Assembly: GCA_024274705.1 (NCBI GenBank)
Contig: JAJSAL010000013.1
Location: forward strand, 1 to 44,604
DNA length: 44,604 nt
Direction: 5' to 3'
Source of the DNA: Spirochaetota bacterium
GTDB taxonomy: Bacteria; Spirochaetota; Spirochaetia; SPDA01; JAJSAL01
Positions 18,725-27,227 of this stretch are shown in pieces. The notes under the pieces are model-generated. The model did not search any database and was not told where the DNA came from. It saw nothing but the letters and a program-made list of their open reading frames with translations. The number at the start of each line of letters is the position of its first letter. Positions within the stretch are counted from its first letter, which is position 1. A program made the translations under genes and the position numbers.

Positions 18725-19051
18725 ATGGGGTCAATTGAGGTGTCAAAACAGAACGGTGACACAAAGATCAAGATTGACGGTAATGTAACGATAGAGCACG
18801 CGGAAAAGATCTCAACCTCCATAAAAGATTCATTGAAATCTGCGAAATCGATCCTTCTGGATCTGAAAGGTGTTCAAAAGGTAGATGTCTCTTTTCTGCA
18901 GTTACTCGTCAGTCTGGACCTGGAATGCTCCAAACAGAACATCATGCTGGCTGTTGAACCCGGAGTAATCCCCGGACGGATTATCAGTACGGTTGAACAA
19001 TTGGGCCTTTCTCACTGCTCCGAGATTCGCAGGCTCTTTCATTTGAACTGA
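18725..19051 (+). CDS. STAS-domain protein
   Basis: A 108-residue single STAS domain, the fold of anti-sigma-factor antagonists such as SpoIIAA. ILLDLKGVQKVDVSFLQLLV contains Ser56 at the position phosphorylated in those proteins (DVSxLQLL). Between cheY and cheA it is likely a partner of the chemosensory complex rather than of a sigma factor, since no anti-sigma kinase is encoded nearby. Its effect on signalling cannot be told from sequence. Confidence 0.9.
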   Translation: MGSIEVSKQNGDTKIKIDGNVTIEHAEKISTSIKDSLKSAKSILLDLKGVQKVDVSFLQLLVSLDLECSKQNIMLAVEPGVIPGRIISTVEQLGLSHCSEIRRLFHLN

Positions 19052-19065
19052 AGGAAGGATTACAC

Positions 19066-21159
19066 ATGGGAAAAACGGATCCTAAAGAGTATTACAAAGA
19101 AGAAGCAATGGAACTCCTGGACAACATGGAAAACATGCTTCTCGACCTGGAAGATGATCCCGAAAATATCGAACTTGTAAACAACGTATTCAGGGCCCTT
19201 CACACGGTAAAAGGCTCCGGCAGTATGTTCGGGTTTGAGGAGATAGCTTCATTTACACACGAAGTCGAGACTGTTTTCGATCTGGTCCGGGACGGTAAAT
19301 TGAGCATCGATAAAACCATCATAGACCTCACCCTTTCGGCAAAAGATCACATCCGTGCCCTTCTGGATAAAGACCCGGAAGAACCCTGGGATACCGAAGG
19401 AGGACCTGTGCTCCTCAAAGGATTCACCTCTCTCATTACAAAGGTGAAAGGCGTTGAACCTGACACAACCGTCCAGGACCCGAAGCCCAGGGAAACAGTG
19501 GAACCTGCAGCAACAAGGACCTACAGGATCACCTTTAAACCGGATACCGACATTTTCCTTCGAGGAGCACGGGTATCCCTGCTCCTGGACGAGCTTGCTT
19601 CCCTGGGCCGTTCCATGGCGATCGGGCACATCAAGAACGTACCTCCCTTATCAGATTTCCATCCGGAGCAGTGCTACTTAAGCTGGACGATCATTCTGAC
19701 CACCGACGCATCAATAAATGCGATAAAGGATGTTTTCATTTTTGTAGAGGACTATTCGAGTCTTACCATCGATGTAATAGATGAAAGTGATCAACTCGAT
19801 TCGGAGGAAGAATACAAGAAAATTGGTGAAATCCTGGTGGAACAGGGTGCCCTGGACGAAGAATCACTCAGCAGGATACTCAAGAGAAAAGAGCTCTTCG
19901 GAAATCTTGCTCTCGAGGAAGGAGCGGTTTCCGAAGACAATCTACAGGCCGCCCTGGAAGAACAGCAGTACGTCCGGAATATCAGGAAACAGCGGCGGGA
20001 AGTAAGTTTAAGCTCGACGATTCGCGTTAAGAATGAGAAACTGGATTCGCTCATCGATCTCGTGGGCGAGCTGGTCACCCTCCAGGCCCGTCTCTCCCGG
20101 TTCTCCGAGGAATCGGAATCCACCGACCTTGAAGCAATCTCGGAAAGTCTCGAGCATCTTACCGATGACTTACGTGATAATACCATGAGCATACGAATGG
20201 TTCCCCTGGCGGAAACATTCCGGAGCTTCAACCGCCTTGTACGGGACCTCGCCAACGATCTGGGGAAGGAAATCGAACTGAAAACCCTGGGAGCGGAAAC
20301 AGAACTGGACAAAACCATCATCGAGCAGCTGAAAGATCCCCTAGTCCATCTAATCCGGAATTCTCTGGATCACGGTATAGAAACAAAGGAAGAACGGGGA
20401 AAAACCGGAAAACCGGTCCAGGGAACGATTGTACTCAGTGCTGAACATACCGGAGCAAACGTGCTGATTAAAATTCAGGACGACGGCCGCGGTCTGGATG
20501 CAGATAAAATCCGGGAAAAAGGAATCGAGCGAGGTCTTATCTCTGCTGATGCGGAGGTATCGGAAAAGGACATCTATAGTCTCATCTTCGCTCCTGGTTT
20601 TTCCACCGTGGAAAAAGCCACCAATGTTTCAGGCAGGGGTGTGGGCATGGACGTGGTCCGGAAAAATATCGAAAGACTCCGGGGGTCAATCGATATAAGC
20701 ACCACGCCGGGGCAGGGGACTACTATCAATCTTAAAATACCTCTAACCCTTTCTATCATCGACAGTCTGCTTGTTCAGGCAGGGAACGAATTTTATGTGA
20801 TCAACATGTCCCTCATCAAGGAATGCTTCGACCTGTCCGAAAACATCATCGATAAGGCAAGCAGCGGCTGCTTTGCCAACGTCCGTGGTGAACTTGTTCC
20901 CTACATAGACTTGAGAAATCTTTTCGGCGTTCCCTACGATGAAAAACGGGACAATCATCTGATCGTTGCGAATATCGATAATTCAACAATAGGTATCGTA
21001 GTGGACACGATTATCGGACAGTACCAGACCGTCATCAAACCCTTGAGTCACGCGTTTAAGAATATCGAAGAAATATCCGGGTCGACGATCCTCGGTGACG
21101 GATCAATAGCTTTTATTCTCGATCTCAGCAAGATCGCGGACCGGGTTCAGGCAGCCTAG
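19066..21159 (+). CDS. cheA: Chemotaxis histidine kinase CheA with MshEN-like insert
   Basis: 697 residues. Domains in order: HPt (1-about 105) with phospho-acceptor His46 in HTVKGSG; a P2-like response-regulator-binding region (about 150-240); an unusual segment at 251-303 (KKIGEILVEQGALDEESL ... LALEEGAVSEDNL) that reads like the MshEN/type II secretion ATPase N-terminal motif; the P3 dimerisation helices (about 315-380, DSLIDLVGELVTLQARL); the P4 ATPase with HLIRNSLDHGIE, DDGRGLD and GRGVGMDVV; and a C-terminal CheW-like domain. It phosphorylates CheY and CheB and probably the second receiver protein. Good ribosome site (GAAGGA). All key kinase residues are present. Confidence 0.96.
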   Translation: MGKTDPKEYYKEEAMELLDNMENMLLDLEDDPENIELVNNVFRALHTVKGSGSMFGFEEIASFTHEVETVFDLVRDGKLSIDKTIIDLTLSAKDHIRALLDKDPEEPWDTEGGPVLLKGFTSLITKVKGVEPDTTVQDPKPRETVEPAATRTYRITFKPDTDIFLRGARVSLLLDELASLGRSMAIGHIKNVPPLSDFHPEQCYLSWTIILTTDASINAIKDVFIFVEDYSSLTIDVIDESDQLDSEEEYKKIGEILVEQGALDEESLSRILKRKELFGNLALEEGAVSEDNLQAALEEQQYVRNIRKQRREVSLSSTIRVKNEKLDSLIDLVGELVTLQARLSRFSEESESTDLEAISESLEHLTDDLRDNTMSIRMVPLAETFRSFNRLVRDLANDLGKEIELKTLGAETELDKTIIEQLKDPLVHLIRNSLDHGIETKEERGKTGKPVQGTIVLSAEHTGANVLIKIQDDGRGLDADKIREKGIERGLISADAEVSEKDIYSLIFAPGFSTVEKATNVSGRGVGMDVVRKNIERLRGSIDISTTPGQGTTINLKIPLTLSIIDSLLVQAGNEFYVINMSLIKECFDLSENIIDKASSGCFANVRGELVPYIDLRNLFGVPYDEKRDNHLIVANIDNSTIGIVVDTIIGQYQTVIKPLSHAFKNIEEISGSTILGDGSIAFILDLSKIADRVQAA

Positions 21160-21172
21160 AGGAGGTGAAGAG

Positions 21173-21574
21173 ATGGCACCATTTCGTGCCCTGGTCGTAG
21201 AAGATGATTTTATCAGCAGGACAGTCTTGCAGAAGTACCTTGTGGAGTACGCCCAATGTGATATTGCAATCAACGGCGAAGAAGCCGTACTGGCATTTCG
21301 AATCGCCATGGATGAGGGGAATCCATATTCTCTCATTCTCCTGGATATCATGATGCCCAAGATGGATGGACAGCAGGTCCTTAAAGATGTCCGGAAACTC
21401 GAGCACGAACGTGGATTTTACGGATCGAAAGAGGCAAAGATCATCATGATTACCGCTTTGGACGATCCTAAAAATATTATGGATGCTTTCAAATCCGAAT
21501 GCGAGTCCTACCTTCCGAAACCTGTAAAAAAAGAAACGCTGTTAAGCGAAATCCGGAATCTCGGTCTGTTATGA
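21173..21574 (+). CDS. Second stand-alone response regulator (CheY-like)
   Basis: A 133-residue receiver with VVEDD at 8-12, phospho-acceptor Asp58 in ILLDIMMPKMDG, Thr94 and Lys116 (YLPKPV). It differs clearly from the CheY upstream and carries a longer loop before beta-4 (EHERGFYGSKEAK). In operons of this kind such a protein often acts as phosphate sink or regulates a second output. GGAGGTGAAG precedes the ATG. Confidence 0.93.
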   Translation: MAPFRALVVEDDFISRTVLQKYLVEYAQCDIAINGEEAVLAFRIAMDEGNPYSLILLDIMMPKMDGQQVLKDVRKLEHERGFYGSKEAKIIMITALDDPKNIMDAFKSECESYLPKPVKKETLLSEIRNLGLL

Positions 21575-21598
21575 TGCAGTGGGGAGGAGCCGGCTGAT

Positions 21599-22678
21599 AT
21601 GAAACCGTTAGGTGTACTTCTCGTTGATGACAGCGCTGTCGTCAGGCAGACACTGAGTGAAATTCTTTCCAGTGATCCGAAGATCGAGGTAATCGGTACT
21701 GCCCCGGATCCCATCATAGCTGAAAAAAAACTGGAAAGATTGAAGCCTGACGTGATGGTCCTGGACATCGAAATGCCAAGAATGGATGGGATTACTTTTC
21801 TACAGAAAATCATGAAAGAGAATCCTATGCCGGTGATCATCTGTTCGAGTAAAACCGAAAATGGTTCGGAAAACGCACTGAGAGCGATGGAGTACGGCGC
21901 GATCGAAATCATCCAGAAACCGAAACTGGGTACAAAGCAGTTCCTGGAAGAATCCAAGGTACGCATAACCGATGCCGTAAAAGCAGCCAGTCTTTCGAGA
22001 CCCCGTAACTTAACGAGACCACGTCCGGCATCGACGATGCACGATATCCCCAAAAAACTAACCGCCGATGCTGTCTTAAGCAAAGGCAGAAGTAACATCG
22101 TTATTGAGACAACAGAAAAAGTCGTGGTTGTCGGCGCCTCTACCGGAGGAACCGAAGCTCTCCGGATTTTCCTGGAAAAGATGCCCCTGGATGCTTCAGG
22201 AATCGTCATCGTACAGCACATGCCGGAACACTTCACCGCAGCTTTCGCAAAACGGCTGGATAGTATCTGCAGGATAACGGTAAAAGAGGCGGAAAACAAT
22301 GACACCGTCTTAAGGGGCCGGGCGCTTATCGCCCCGGGTAACCGTCACACTCTTCTCAAACGAAGCGGAGCCCGTTACTATGTTGAGGTAAAAGACGGCC
22401 CCCTGGTGTGCAGACACCGGCCATCGGTAGATGTCCTGTTCCGGTCTGCAGCCAGGTACGCCGGGAAAAACGTAGTAGGGGTAATCATGACCGGTATGGG
22501 GGATGATGGAGCGAGAGGAATGGCGGAAATGAAAGAGGCAGGGGCGTATACCATTGCCCAGGGCGAACAATCCTGTATCGTATTCGGCATGCCTAACGAA
22601 GCAATTAAGAAAAATGCCGTTGATACCGTTCTGGATCTGCAGGCTATTTCAGAAGAAGTTCTTAAGCGAAGCACCTGA
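21599..22678 (+). CDS. cheB: Protein-glutamate methylesterase CheB
   Basis: A 359-residue CheB with both parts: receiver domain ([13 protein letters not shown], Asp56 in [11 protein letters not shown]) and C-terminal methylesterase/deamidase with [12 protein letters not shown] (catalytic Ser), [15 protein letters not shown] (catalytic His) and [13 protein letters not shown] (catalytic Asp). It removes methyl groups from receptor glutamates for adaptation. No cheR lies in the window, so methylation must come from a gene elsewhere. GGGGAGGAG lies upstream of the start. Last gene of the operon. Confidence 0.96.
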   Translation: MKPLGVLLVDDSAVVRQTLSEILSSDPKIEVIGTAPDPIIAEKKLERLKPDVMVLDIEMPRMDGITFLQKIMKENPMPVIICSSKTENGSENALRAMEYGAIEIIQKPKLGTKQFLEESKVRITDAVKAASLSRPRNLTRPRPASTMHDIPKKLTADAVLSKGRSNIVIETTEKVVVVGASTGGTEALRIFLEKMPLDASGIVIVQHMPEHFTAAFAKRLDSICRITVKEAENNDTVLRGRALIAPGNRHTLLKRSGARYYVEVKDGPLVCRHRPSVDVLFRSAARYAGKNVVGVIMTGMGDDGARGMAEMKEAGAYTIAQGEQSCIVFGMPNEAIKKNAVDTVLDLQAISEEVLKRST

Positions 22679-22691
22679 TCAGGAATAACCT

Positions 22692-23210
22692 ATGGATTTG
22701 AACAAACACCCTCTTCATGTGGATACAGTGGACTGGCATCTCTGGAAGCCTGAGGAACGGGCGGTTCTCTGCTATATCTTCGCCGACAACCAGGTCCTCC
22801 TGATCCACAAAAAGAAAGGGCTGGGAGCAGGAAAGATTAATGCCCCGGGGGGACGGATTGAACCCGGGGAGACCCCCCTGGAGGCGGCGGTCAGGGAAAC
22901 AATAGAAGAGACAGGGATCACTCCCCTGAATCCGGTACAGAGCGCAGACGTTTCTTTTATCTTCTTAAGCGGATACTCGCTTCACGGGGCTGTGTTTACC
23001 GCTTCCGCATGGGAGGGGACTCTCACCGAAACCGACGAAGCCCTCCCCTTCTGGTGTCCTGTACCGGAAATTCCTTATGCCGATATGTGGGAAGACGATA
23101 TTCTCTGGCTGCCCCACGTTATTGCAGGGAAATACACCTCGGGCCGGTTTATCTTCGACGAGGACAACATGCTCAGCTATGCTATGGACATCACCGGTCC
23201 CAGGGGATAG
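22692..23210 (+). CDS. NUDIX hydrolase, MTH1/8-oxo-dGTPase-like
   Basis: A 172-residue NUDIX enzyme. The box begins GGRIEPGE at 53 and runs through REtIEETG (REUxEExGU). The preceding segment KKKGLGAGKINAPGG closely resembles the MTH1 (NUDT1) group, which hydrolyses 8-oxo-dGTP and other oxidised purine nucleotides. It begins 13 bases after cheB and may be co-transcribed. Its 3' end overlaps the remnant of mutM on the other strand, which fits a former pair of oxidised-guanine defence genes. Substrate assignment is inference. Confidence 0.88.
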   Translation: MDLNKHPLHVDTVDWHLWKPEERAVLCYIFADNQVLLIHKKKGLGAGKINAPGGRIEPGETPLEAAVRETIEETGITPLNPVQSADVSFIFLSGYSLHGAVFTASAWEGTLTETDEALPFWCPVPEIPYADMWEDDILWLPHVIAGKYTSGRFIFDEDNMLSYAMDITGPRG

Positions 23211-23462
23211 GCGAAGGGTTCTTCGGCGGCTGACAGGCAGGACAGAAGAATGATTCGTAAGCGATGTCATGGGGAGCACCAGGAACGGGCCGTGCCGCTT
23301 AGCAGAGACACACTCCTGGCCGGACAGGAGGTCCCGGACAGTACCAGGGACCATGATCCGGAAGAGGATGGGCTCTTTAATAGTAACGGATTCGATAGTC
23401 CGGCCGGACAGGAGCGGAGACAATTTTCTTACAATGTATTCCAGGTCCGGCAGTTCAGGCAT
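23191..23462 (-). pseudogene. mutM: Internally deleted mutM/fpg (formamidopyrimidine-DNA glycosylase)
   Basis: The ATG at 23462 starts MPELPDLEYIVRKL, the Fpg/Nei N-terminus including the catalytic Pro and Glu after Met. About 66 residues of the N-terminal domain follow (to FLVLPM). Then, in another frame, comes ESFFCPACQPPKNPSPIPW and a TGA at 23191-23193, which resembles the last half of the Fpg C-terminal zinc finger. The middle of about 180 residues, with the helix-two-turn-helix DNA-binding part and the first zinc Cys pair, is missing. The open frame from 23462 runs on to 22965 only as antisense of the NUDIX gene. A functional glycosylase is not possible from this locus. Confidence 0.8.
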
Positions 23463-23540
23463 ACGGCATGGGTTATTTTAGCACGTAGACACGGCTTCAG
23501 AGAACCATGTAAGATTTATTGCACATTGTACCGCTCAATC

Positions 23541-24108
23541 GTCGCTGCATTTACAGTTCTCGTCGGGGTCTGACCGTGCAGCTGAAAAATGGAAGGCGAG
23601 TAGTCGTGAAAAACGGCTATCATCCCCAGCGGGATCTTATCAGCGGATTGAGGCCTCTTACGATTCAGCAGTAAAATACTACCCCGATATCTGAGAAGAA
23701 TACCAAGCATCGACAATCTGATTCCTGTTCTTTATCTGAAAGGGATATCCACAAATGACTTTCTAACGGCATTATCTGGCTATTCCCGAAGACGGTGTTA
23801 AGGGTCTTTCAGCCGCCAACATAGTACGTCTTAAGAAAAGCTGGGAAGAAGACTACCACGAATGGAGAAGCCGGGATCTGAGCGAAAAGGAATATGTCTA
23901 TTTCCGGGTAGATGGGATTTATTTCAATGTCCGCCTGGATGATGAAAAAACCTGCACCCTGGTCATTATGGGCGCAGATAAACACGGAAACAAGGAATGA
24001 GTGGCCGTAAACGATGGATCTCGAGAAAGTAAGCTGAGCTGGAAAGAGATACTCCTTGATTTGAGAACTCACGGATTAAACATTGCTCCAAAACGTGCCG
24101 TAGGAATG
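23541..24108 (+). pseudogene. IS256-family transposase remnant
   Basis: Conceptual translation in shifting frames gives pieces of an IS256-type transposase in the right order: VAAF (23541), KNGRRVVVKNGYHPQRDL (about 23588), ILPRYLRRIPSIDNLIPVLY with LKGISTNDF (about 23676-23760), then, after a frameshift, SAANIVRLKKSWEEDYHEW, VDGIYFNVRL (the first DDE Asp region), and after an in-frame TGA (23998-24000) VAVNDGSRES and LSWKEILLDL. Homology stops near AVG at 24108, so the second and third catalytic residues are lost. At least two stops and two frameshifts show an old, dead copy. No inverted repeats or target duplication were found. Confidence 0.8.
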
Positions 24109-24369
24109 GAGAGTTACGGAAAGAGGTGGCGTAGGGATGTTTCCGGGGGGATATGCATTTTTCATCCACAACATTTGACAATCCTTTTAAACCGCAGATA
24201 TCATTGCAGGAGTCCAAGTACTTTGAGTGGCAAGGATGACTCTGTATGTTCCGGTACAGGATCCATTCATTTAGCTATTACGATGAAACAGAAAACGTTC
24301 CTGTCTCGAATGATATAACAACGTAAAGTCTCATAGACAGACGTTCCCATATACCCGTAAGATACAACG
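24109..24369. other. Non-coding stretch after the transposase remnant
   Basis: About 260 bases with no convincing coding frame, RNA or promoter. It may be further decayed transposase or flanking sequence; nothing identifiable remains. Confidence 0.5.
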
Positions 24370-25416
24370 GTGAAACGGGTTTGCTCCTTTTGGTTTGTGC
24401 TGCTCTGTGCAGCCATTATCTTTCTTCCCGGGTGCTACGTGTTCAAACAGGGTGTATACCTCCTCCATTACCAGCGCCAGGCGGAAGATATCGATGAACT
24501 GCTGGAAGAGGACGGCCTTTCGGAACAGGAAAAAGAGATGCTCCTCCTGGTTAGGGAGATCAAATCGTTTGCCGTAAACACCCTCGGACTGGATGAGGAC
24601 AAAAATTACACACGGTATGTTTCCGTAGAAAAAGAATACCTGGTGGACGTGGTATCCGCAGCGGACAAGGACGCATTCGAAGCATACACCTGGGAATACC
24701 CCATCGTAGGCGAAGTGCCGTACAAGGGATTTTACCAGCGGGAAGATGCCCTGAGGCTGGTAAAACGGCTCAAACGGGGAGGCTACGATGTGATGATGCG
24801 GCAGGTAGACGCTTTCAGTACCTTAGGGTACTTCTCCGACCCGGTATTCAGTTTTATGCAGGACTACTCGGAATACTCCCTGGCTGACCTGGTTATCCAC
24901 GAACAGACCCACGCCACCCTCTTTATCAAAGATGAGATACAGTTCAACGAGGAACTGGCCATGTTCATGGGTCTGGAAGGAGCGCTCCTGTTCCTGGATG
25001 AAGAGTACGGCGACTCCGGTGGTATAAGGAAGGAAATCGAATTGTTTCACCGGGAGCAGCAGACATTTTTCAGCCTTATCGATGGATTATACCAGACGCT
25101 GGATGAAATTTATTCCAGTGCCGTCTCCAGGGAGGAAAAACTTATAAAAAAAGAAGAGGCTATTTCCTCCTTTAAAGAACATATCATCTCACGCTACGAC
25201 GGGTACTTTTCCACCCCCAGGTATAAACGGGTGTTCCAGGGAGAGATCAACAACGCCTACATCCTTTCCTTAAGAACGTACACCAGGGATCTCTCCCTGT
25301 TCTACCAGGTCCTGGAGATGTTCGGCGGGGACCTCCCGGAAGCATTTAAGGAGATCCGCAAAGTTGAAGATTATCCGGGGGACCCGAAGGAGTTCCTTGC
25401 AGAACTTCTCGGTTGA
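24370..25416 (+). CDS. Predicted aminopeptidase lipoprotein (PF10023 type)
   Basis: A 348-residue exported protein. The leader ends in a lipobox LPGC with Cys at about 22, so it is likely a lipoprotein. The rest follows the predicted-aminopeptidase family: KSFAVNTLGL, YPIVGEVPYKGFY, AFSTLGYFSDPV, and the zinc motif HEQTH (HExxH) in DLVIHEQTHATLFIKDE, with a downstream Glu in FNEELAMFMG as probable third ligand. The family is presumed to be a membrane-bound metallopeptidase; the natural substrate is unknown. The start is GTG at 24370 with a weak ribosome site. It stands alone between mobile-element debris and a toxin-antitoxin pair. Confidence 0.87.
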   Translation: MKRVCSFWFVLLCAAIIFLPGCYVFKQGVYLLHYQRQAEDIDELLEEDGLSEQEKEMLLLVREIKSFAVNTLGLDEDKNYTRYVSVEKEYLVDVVSAADKDAFEAYTWEYPIVGEVPYKGFYQREDALRLVKRLKRGGYDVMMRQVDAFSTLGYFSDPVFSFMQDYSEYSLADLVIHEQTHATLFIKDEIQFNEELAMFMGLEGALLFLDEEYGDSGGIRKEIELFHREQQTFFSLIDGLYQTLDEIYSSAVSREEKLIKKEEAISSFKEHIISRYDGYFSTPRYKRVFQGEINNAYILSLRTYTRDLSLFYQVLEMFGGDLPEAFKEIRKVEDYPGDPKEFLAELLG

Positions 25417-25433
25417 TGGCTTGATGAATATAT

Positions 25434-25856
25434 TCAAGGTTGTTTCCATTTTACACCGGGAAAACGAGCGAAGTCTGTATCAGTCGAATAGAGCGTACAA
25501 TCCCACTGGATGGCCAAGGCAGCCAAGTGCGCGGCTGTAGTAAGATTACCGGCGGTACCGGCATGGCTCAGGAGTTTTTCAACCAAATCCCAATGGCCGT
25601 CCATGGGAACAATGCTGCGAACAGGTGGTTGCCTGAGCCAGGACCGGATATAACCCACTGCTTCATCCACTGAAAGAGGAGCATCGAATAATCGCGGATT
25701 CGTGCTGATCCTGACAAAACCCAGAATTACAACCCATGGCAAATAAACAGGTGTCGGTCCGGCGAGGCAATTATCCCACCACAAGCGAATGTGTTCATTT
25801 CTTGGGGAATCCGCGTTCACTGCATGAAGAAGTATATTCACATCGGGAAGAATCAC
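25434..25856 (-). CDS. vapC: VapC-type PIN-domain toxin, possibly inactive
   Basis: A 140-residue PIN-domain protein, in active members an RNase that cuts tRNA or rRNA. Asp5 (LPDVNILL) and the C-terminal STDTDF acidic pair are present, and the ILGFVRISTNPR and HLAALAI segments match a VapC subgroup. In that subgroup the HLAAL segment is normally preceded by TDA; here it reads TTAAHLAAL, so the conserved acidic residue is Ala108 (codon 25533-25535, GCC), one base from Asp GAC. The catalytic site may therefore be crippled. It overlaps its antitoxin gene by 4 bases. Confidence 0.87.
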   Translation of the reverse strand: MILPDVNILLHAVNADSPRNEHIRLWWDNCLAGPTPVYLPWVVILGFVRISTNPRLFDAPLSVDEAVGYIRSWLRQPPVRSIVPMDGHWDLVEKLLSHAGTAGNLTTAAHLAALAIQWDCTLYSTDTDFARFPGVKWKQP

Positions 25857-26113
25857 CGTTTTTGTTTCAACTTTGTTTCGTCTTCCATTTCATCAGCAAT
25901 CTGTCCTAATTTATCAAGATCATAGCCGGGTTTCAATTTCAAAGAGCGGGCCGGTGTTTGGTATTTTTGTTTCGATGCCGCCGGCGTCTCCATAGCTTCC
26001 AAGCCTCTCTGAAGGGCCTGATTCACGATGGTTTTAAAGGGGATATTCTTTTCCGCCGCCTTCCTTTTCAGGGTCAATAATAGGCTATCATCCAATGTTA
26101 CCGTGGTCCTCAT
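25853..26113 (-). CDS. vapB: VapB-type ribbon-helix-helix antitoxin
   Basis: An 86-residue protein with an N-terminal ribbon-helix-helix: the strand MRTTVTLDDSLL, then helices with KAAEKNIPFKTIVNQALQRG. The basic and acidic C-terminal tail would wrap the toxin. Such proteins bind DNA at their own promoter and hold VapC inactive. The first gene of the pair, with its stop overlapping the toxin start (ATGA), typical of toxin-antitoxin operons. Confidence 0.85.
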   Translation of the reverse strand: MRTTVTLDDSLLLTLKRKAAEKNIPFKTIVNQALQRGLEAMETPAASKQKYQTPARSLKLKPGYDLDKLGQIADEMEDETKLKQKR

Positions 26114-26119
26114 ATACTA

Positions 26120-26148
26120 ACAATAACAAAATAGCAACGAAGCGTCAA
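26120..26148 (-). promoter_or_regulatory. Promoter of the vapBC pair
   Basis: On the minus strand TTGACG (26143-26148), 17 bases, TATTGT (26120-26125). The predicted transcript start falls at about the ATG (26113), so the message would be leaderless or nearly so. The antitoxin probably binds here. Confidence 0.5.
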
Positions 26149-26237
26149 GATGCTTTCTTAATGTCATCAAGATGTTTACCGCTCTCTCTGACAGGATGCA
26201 GCACCACTCCTCTGGGCGGGATAAAGGTACATATGTG

Positions 26238-27101
26238 TCAGGTCAGATATTTCCCCACAACCGGCCGGAGATTCTCCACCGCATCCGGGGAAATCCGCTC
26301 CCGGGAGGTCATAATTGCCTGGGCAAGGGCGTGATGACTCTCAAAATCGGCCTCTTCGTCTATCAGCTCCACGGCATTGACCACTGAAGCATGGGCGTAT
26401 CCGATATTGGCGGCAAAGGTTTTCATTACCATCTCCGTGCTCACCGGTTCATCATGCCACACATCGTAATCGGTGACATGGGCCATCACTGCGTAGCTGA
26501 TTTCCGCTTCCCGGGCAAGAAAAGCCTCGGGGCTGGTGGTCATACCGATAATTCCCAGTCCCCACCGGCGGAAGAGATTGCTCTCTCCCCGGGTGGAAAA
26601 CCGGGGGCCTTCGATGGTGACAAAACCTCCTCCCATGTGCACCGCCGCACCGGTCGAAGAAACCGCATTGTACAGAATTTCCGCCAGACCCGGACAGAAG
26701 GGTTCCGCGGTACCTACATGGGCTACCAGGCCTTCTCCGAAAAAAGTCCGTTTCCTGTTCCCCTTGGTAAAATCCACCAGCTGGTCCGGAATAACGATGT
26801 GACCCGGAGCAAACTCCCCCTTGAGACTTCCACATGCGCTGACACTGATAATGAACCTGACGCCCAGATTTTTAAGAGCGAAGATATTTGCCCGGTAGTT
26901 TACTTCCGACGGCGTATACACATGACCCACACCGTGACGGGGAAGGAAAGCTACGTTTTTCCCTCCGATTGTACCGGTGACAACTGCGCCTGAAGGATTA
27001 CCAAAGGGTGTTTTCACCTCCAGCTCCTTTTTATCCTTCAGCTCTTCCATATTATACAATCCGCTTCCGCCGATTATACCAATCCGGATCTCTTCTGACA
27101 T
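26238..27101 (-). CDS. mtnP: S-methyl-5'-thioadenosine phosphorylase
   Basis: A 287-residue phosphorylase that splits methylthioadenosine to adenine and methylthioribose 1-phosphate, part of methionine and purine salvage. It has IGIIGGSGLY at the start, PRHGVGHVYTPSEVNYRANI (phosphate and base site), IGMTTSPEAFLAREAEISYA and the VTDYDVW segment, whose Asp pair marks the adenine-type substrate. AAGGAG stands 8 bases before the ATG at 27101; the GTG at 27107 would be too close to it. Divergent from add. Confidence 0.93.
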   Translation of the reverse strand: MSEEIRIGIIGGSGLYNMEELKDKKELEVKTPFGNPSGAVVTGTIGGKNVAFLPRHGVGHVYTPSEVNYRANIFALKNLGVRFIISVSACGSLKGEFAPGHIVIPDQLVDFTKGNRKRTFFGEGLVAHVGTAEPFCPGLAEILYNAVSSTGAAVHMGGGFVTIEGPRFSTRGESNLFRRWGLGIIGMTTSPEAFLAREAEISYAVMAHVTDYDVWHDEPVSTEMVMKTFAANIGYAHASVVNAVELIDEEADFESHHALAQAIMTSRERISPDAVENLRPVVGKYLT

Positions 27102-27227
27102 GACCACAACTCCTTGAACTACACCGGTGTTATTTCGATTTTCCGGTTTACTATAGGTGGTGAAGCGGGAAGTTGCAAGTCAAAAAACACTTTGCTTTTT
27201 CCCTCCCAGTGGAGTAGATTGATTACT

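Noticed and set aside
22965-23190. Extension of the mutM reading frame into the NUDIX gene
   Set aside because: Only antisense of the NUDIX gene; Fpg similarity resumes in a different frame and ends at 23191.
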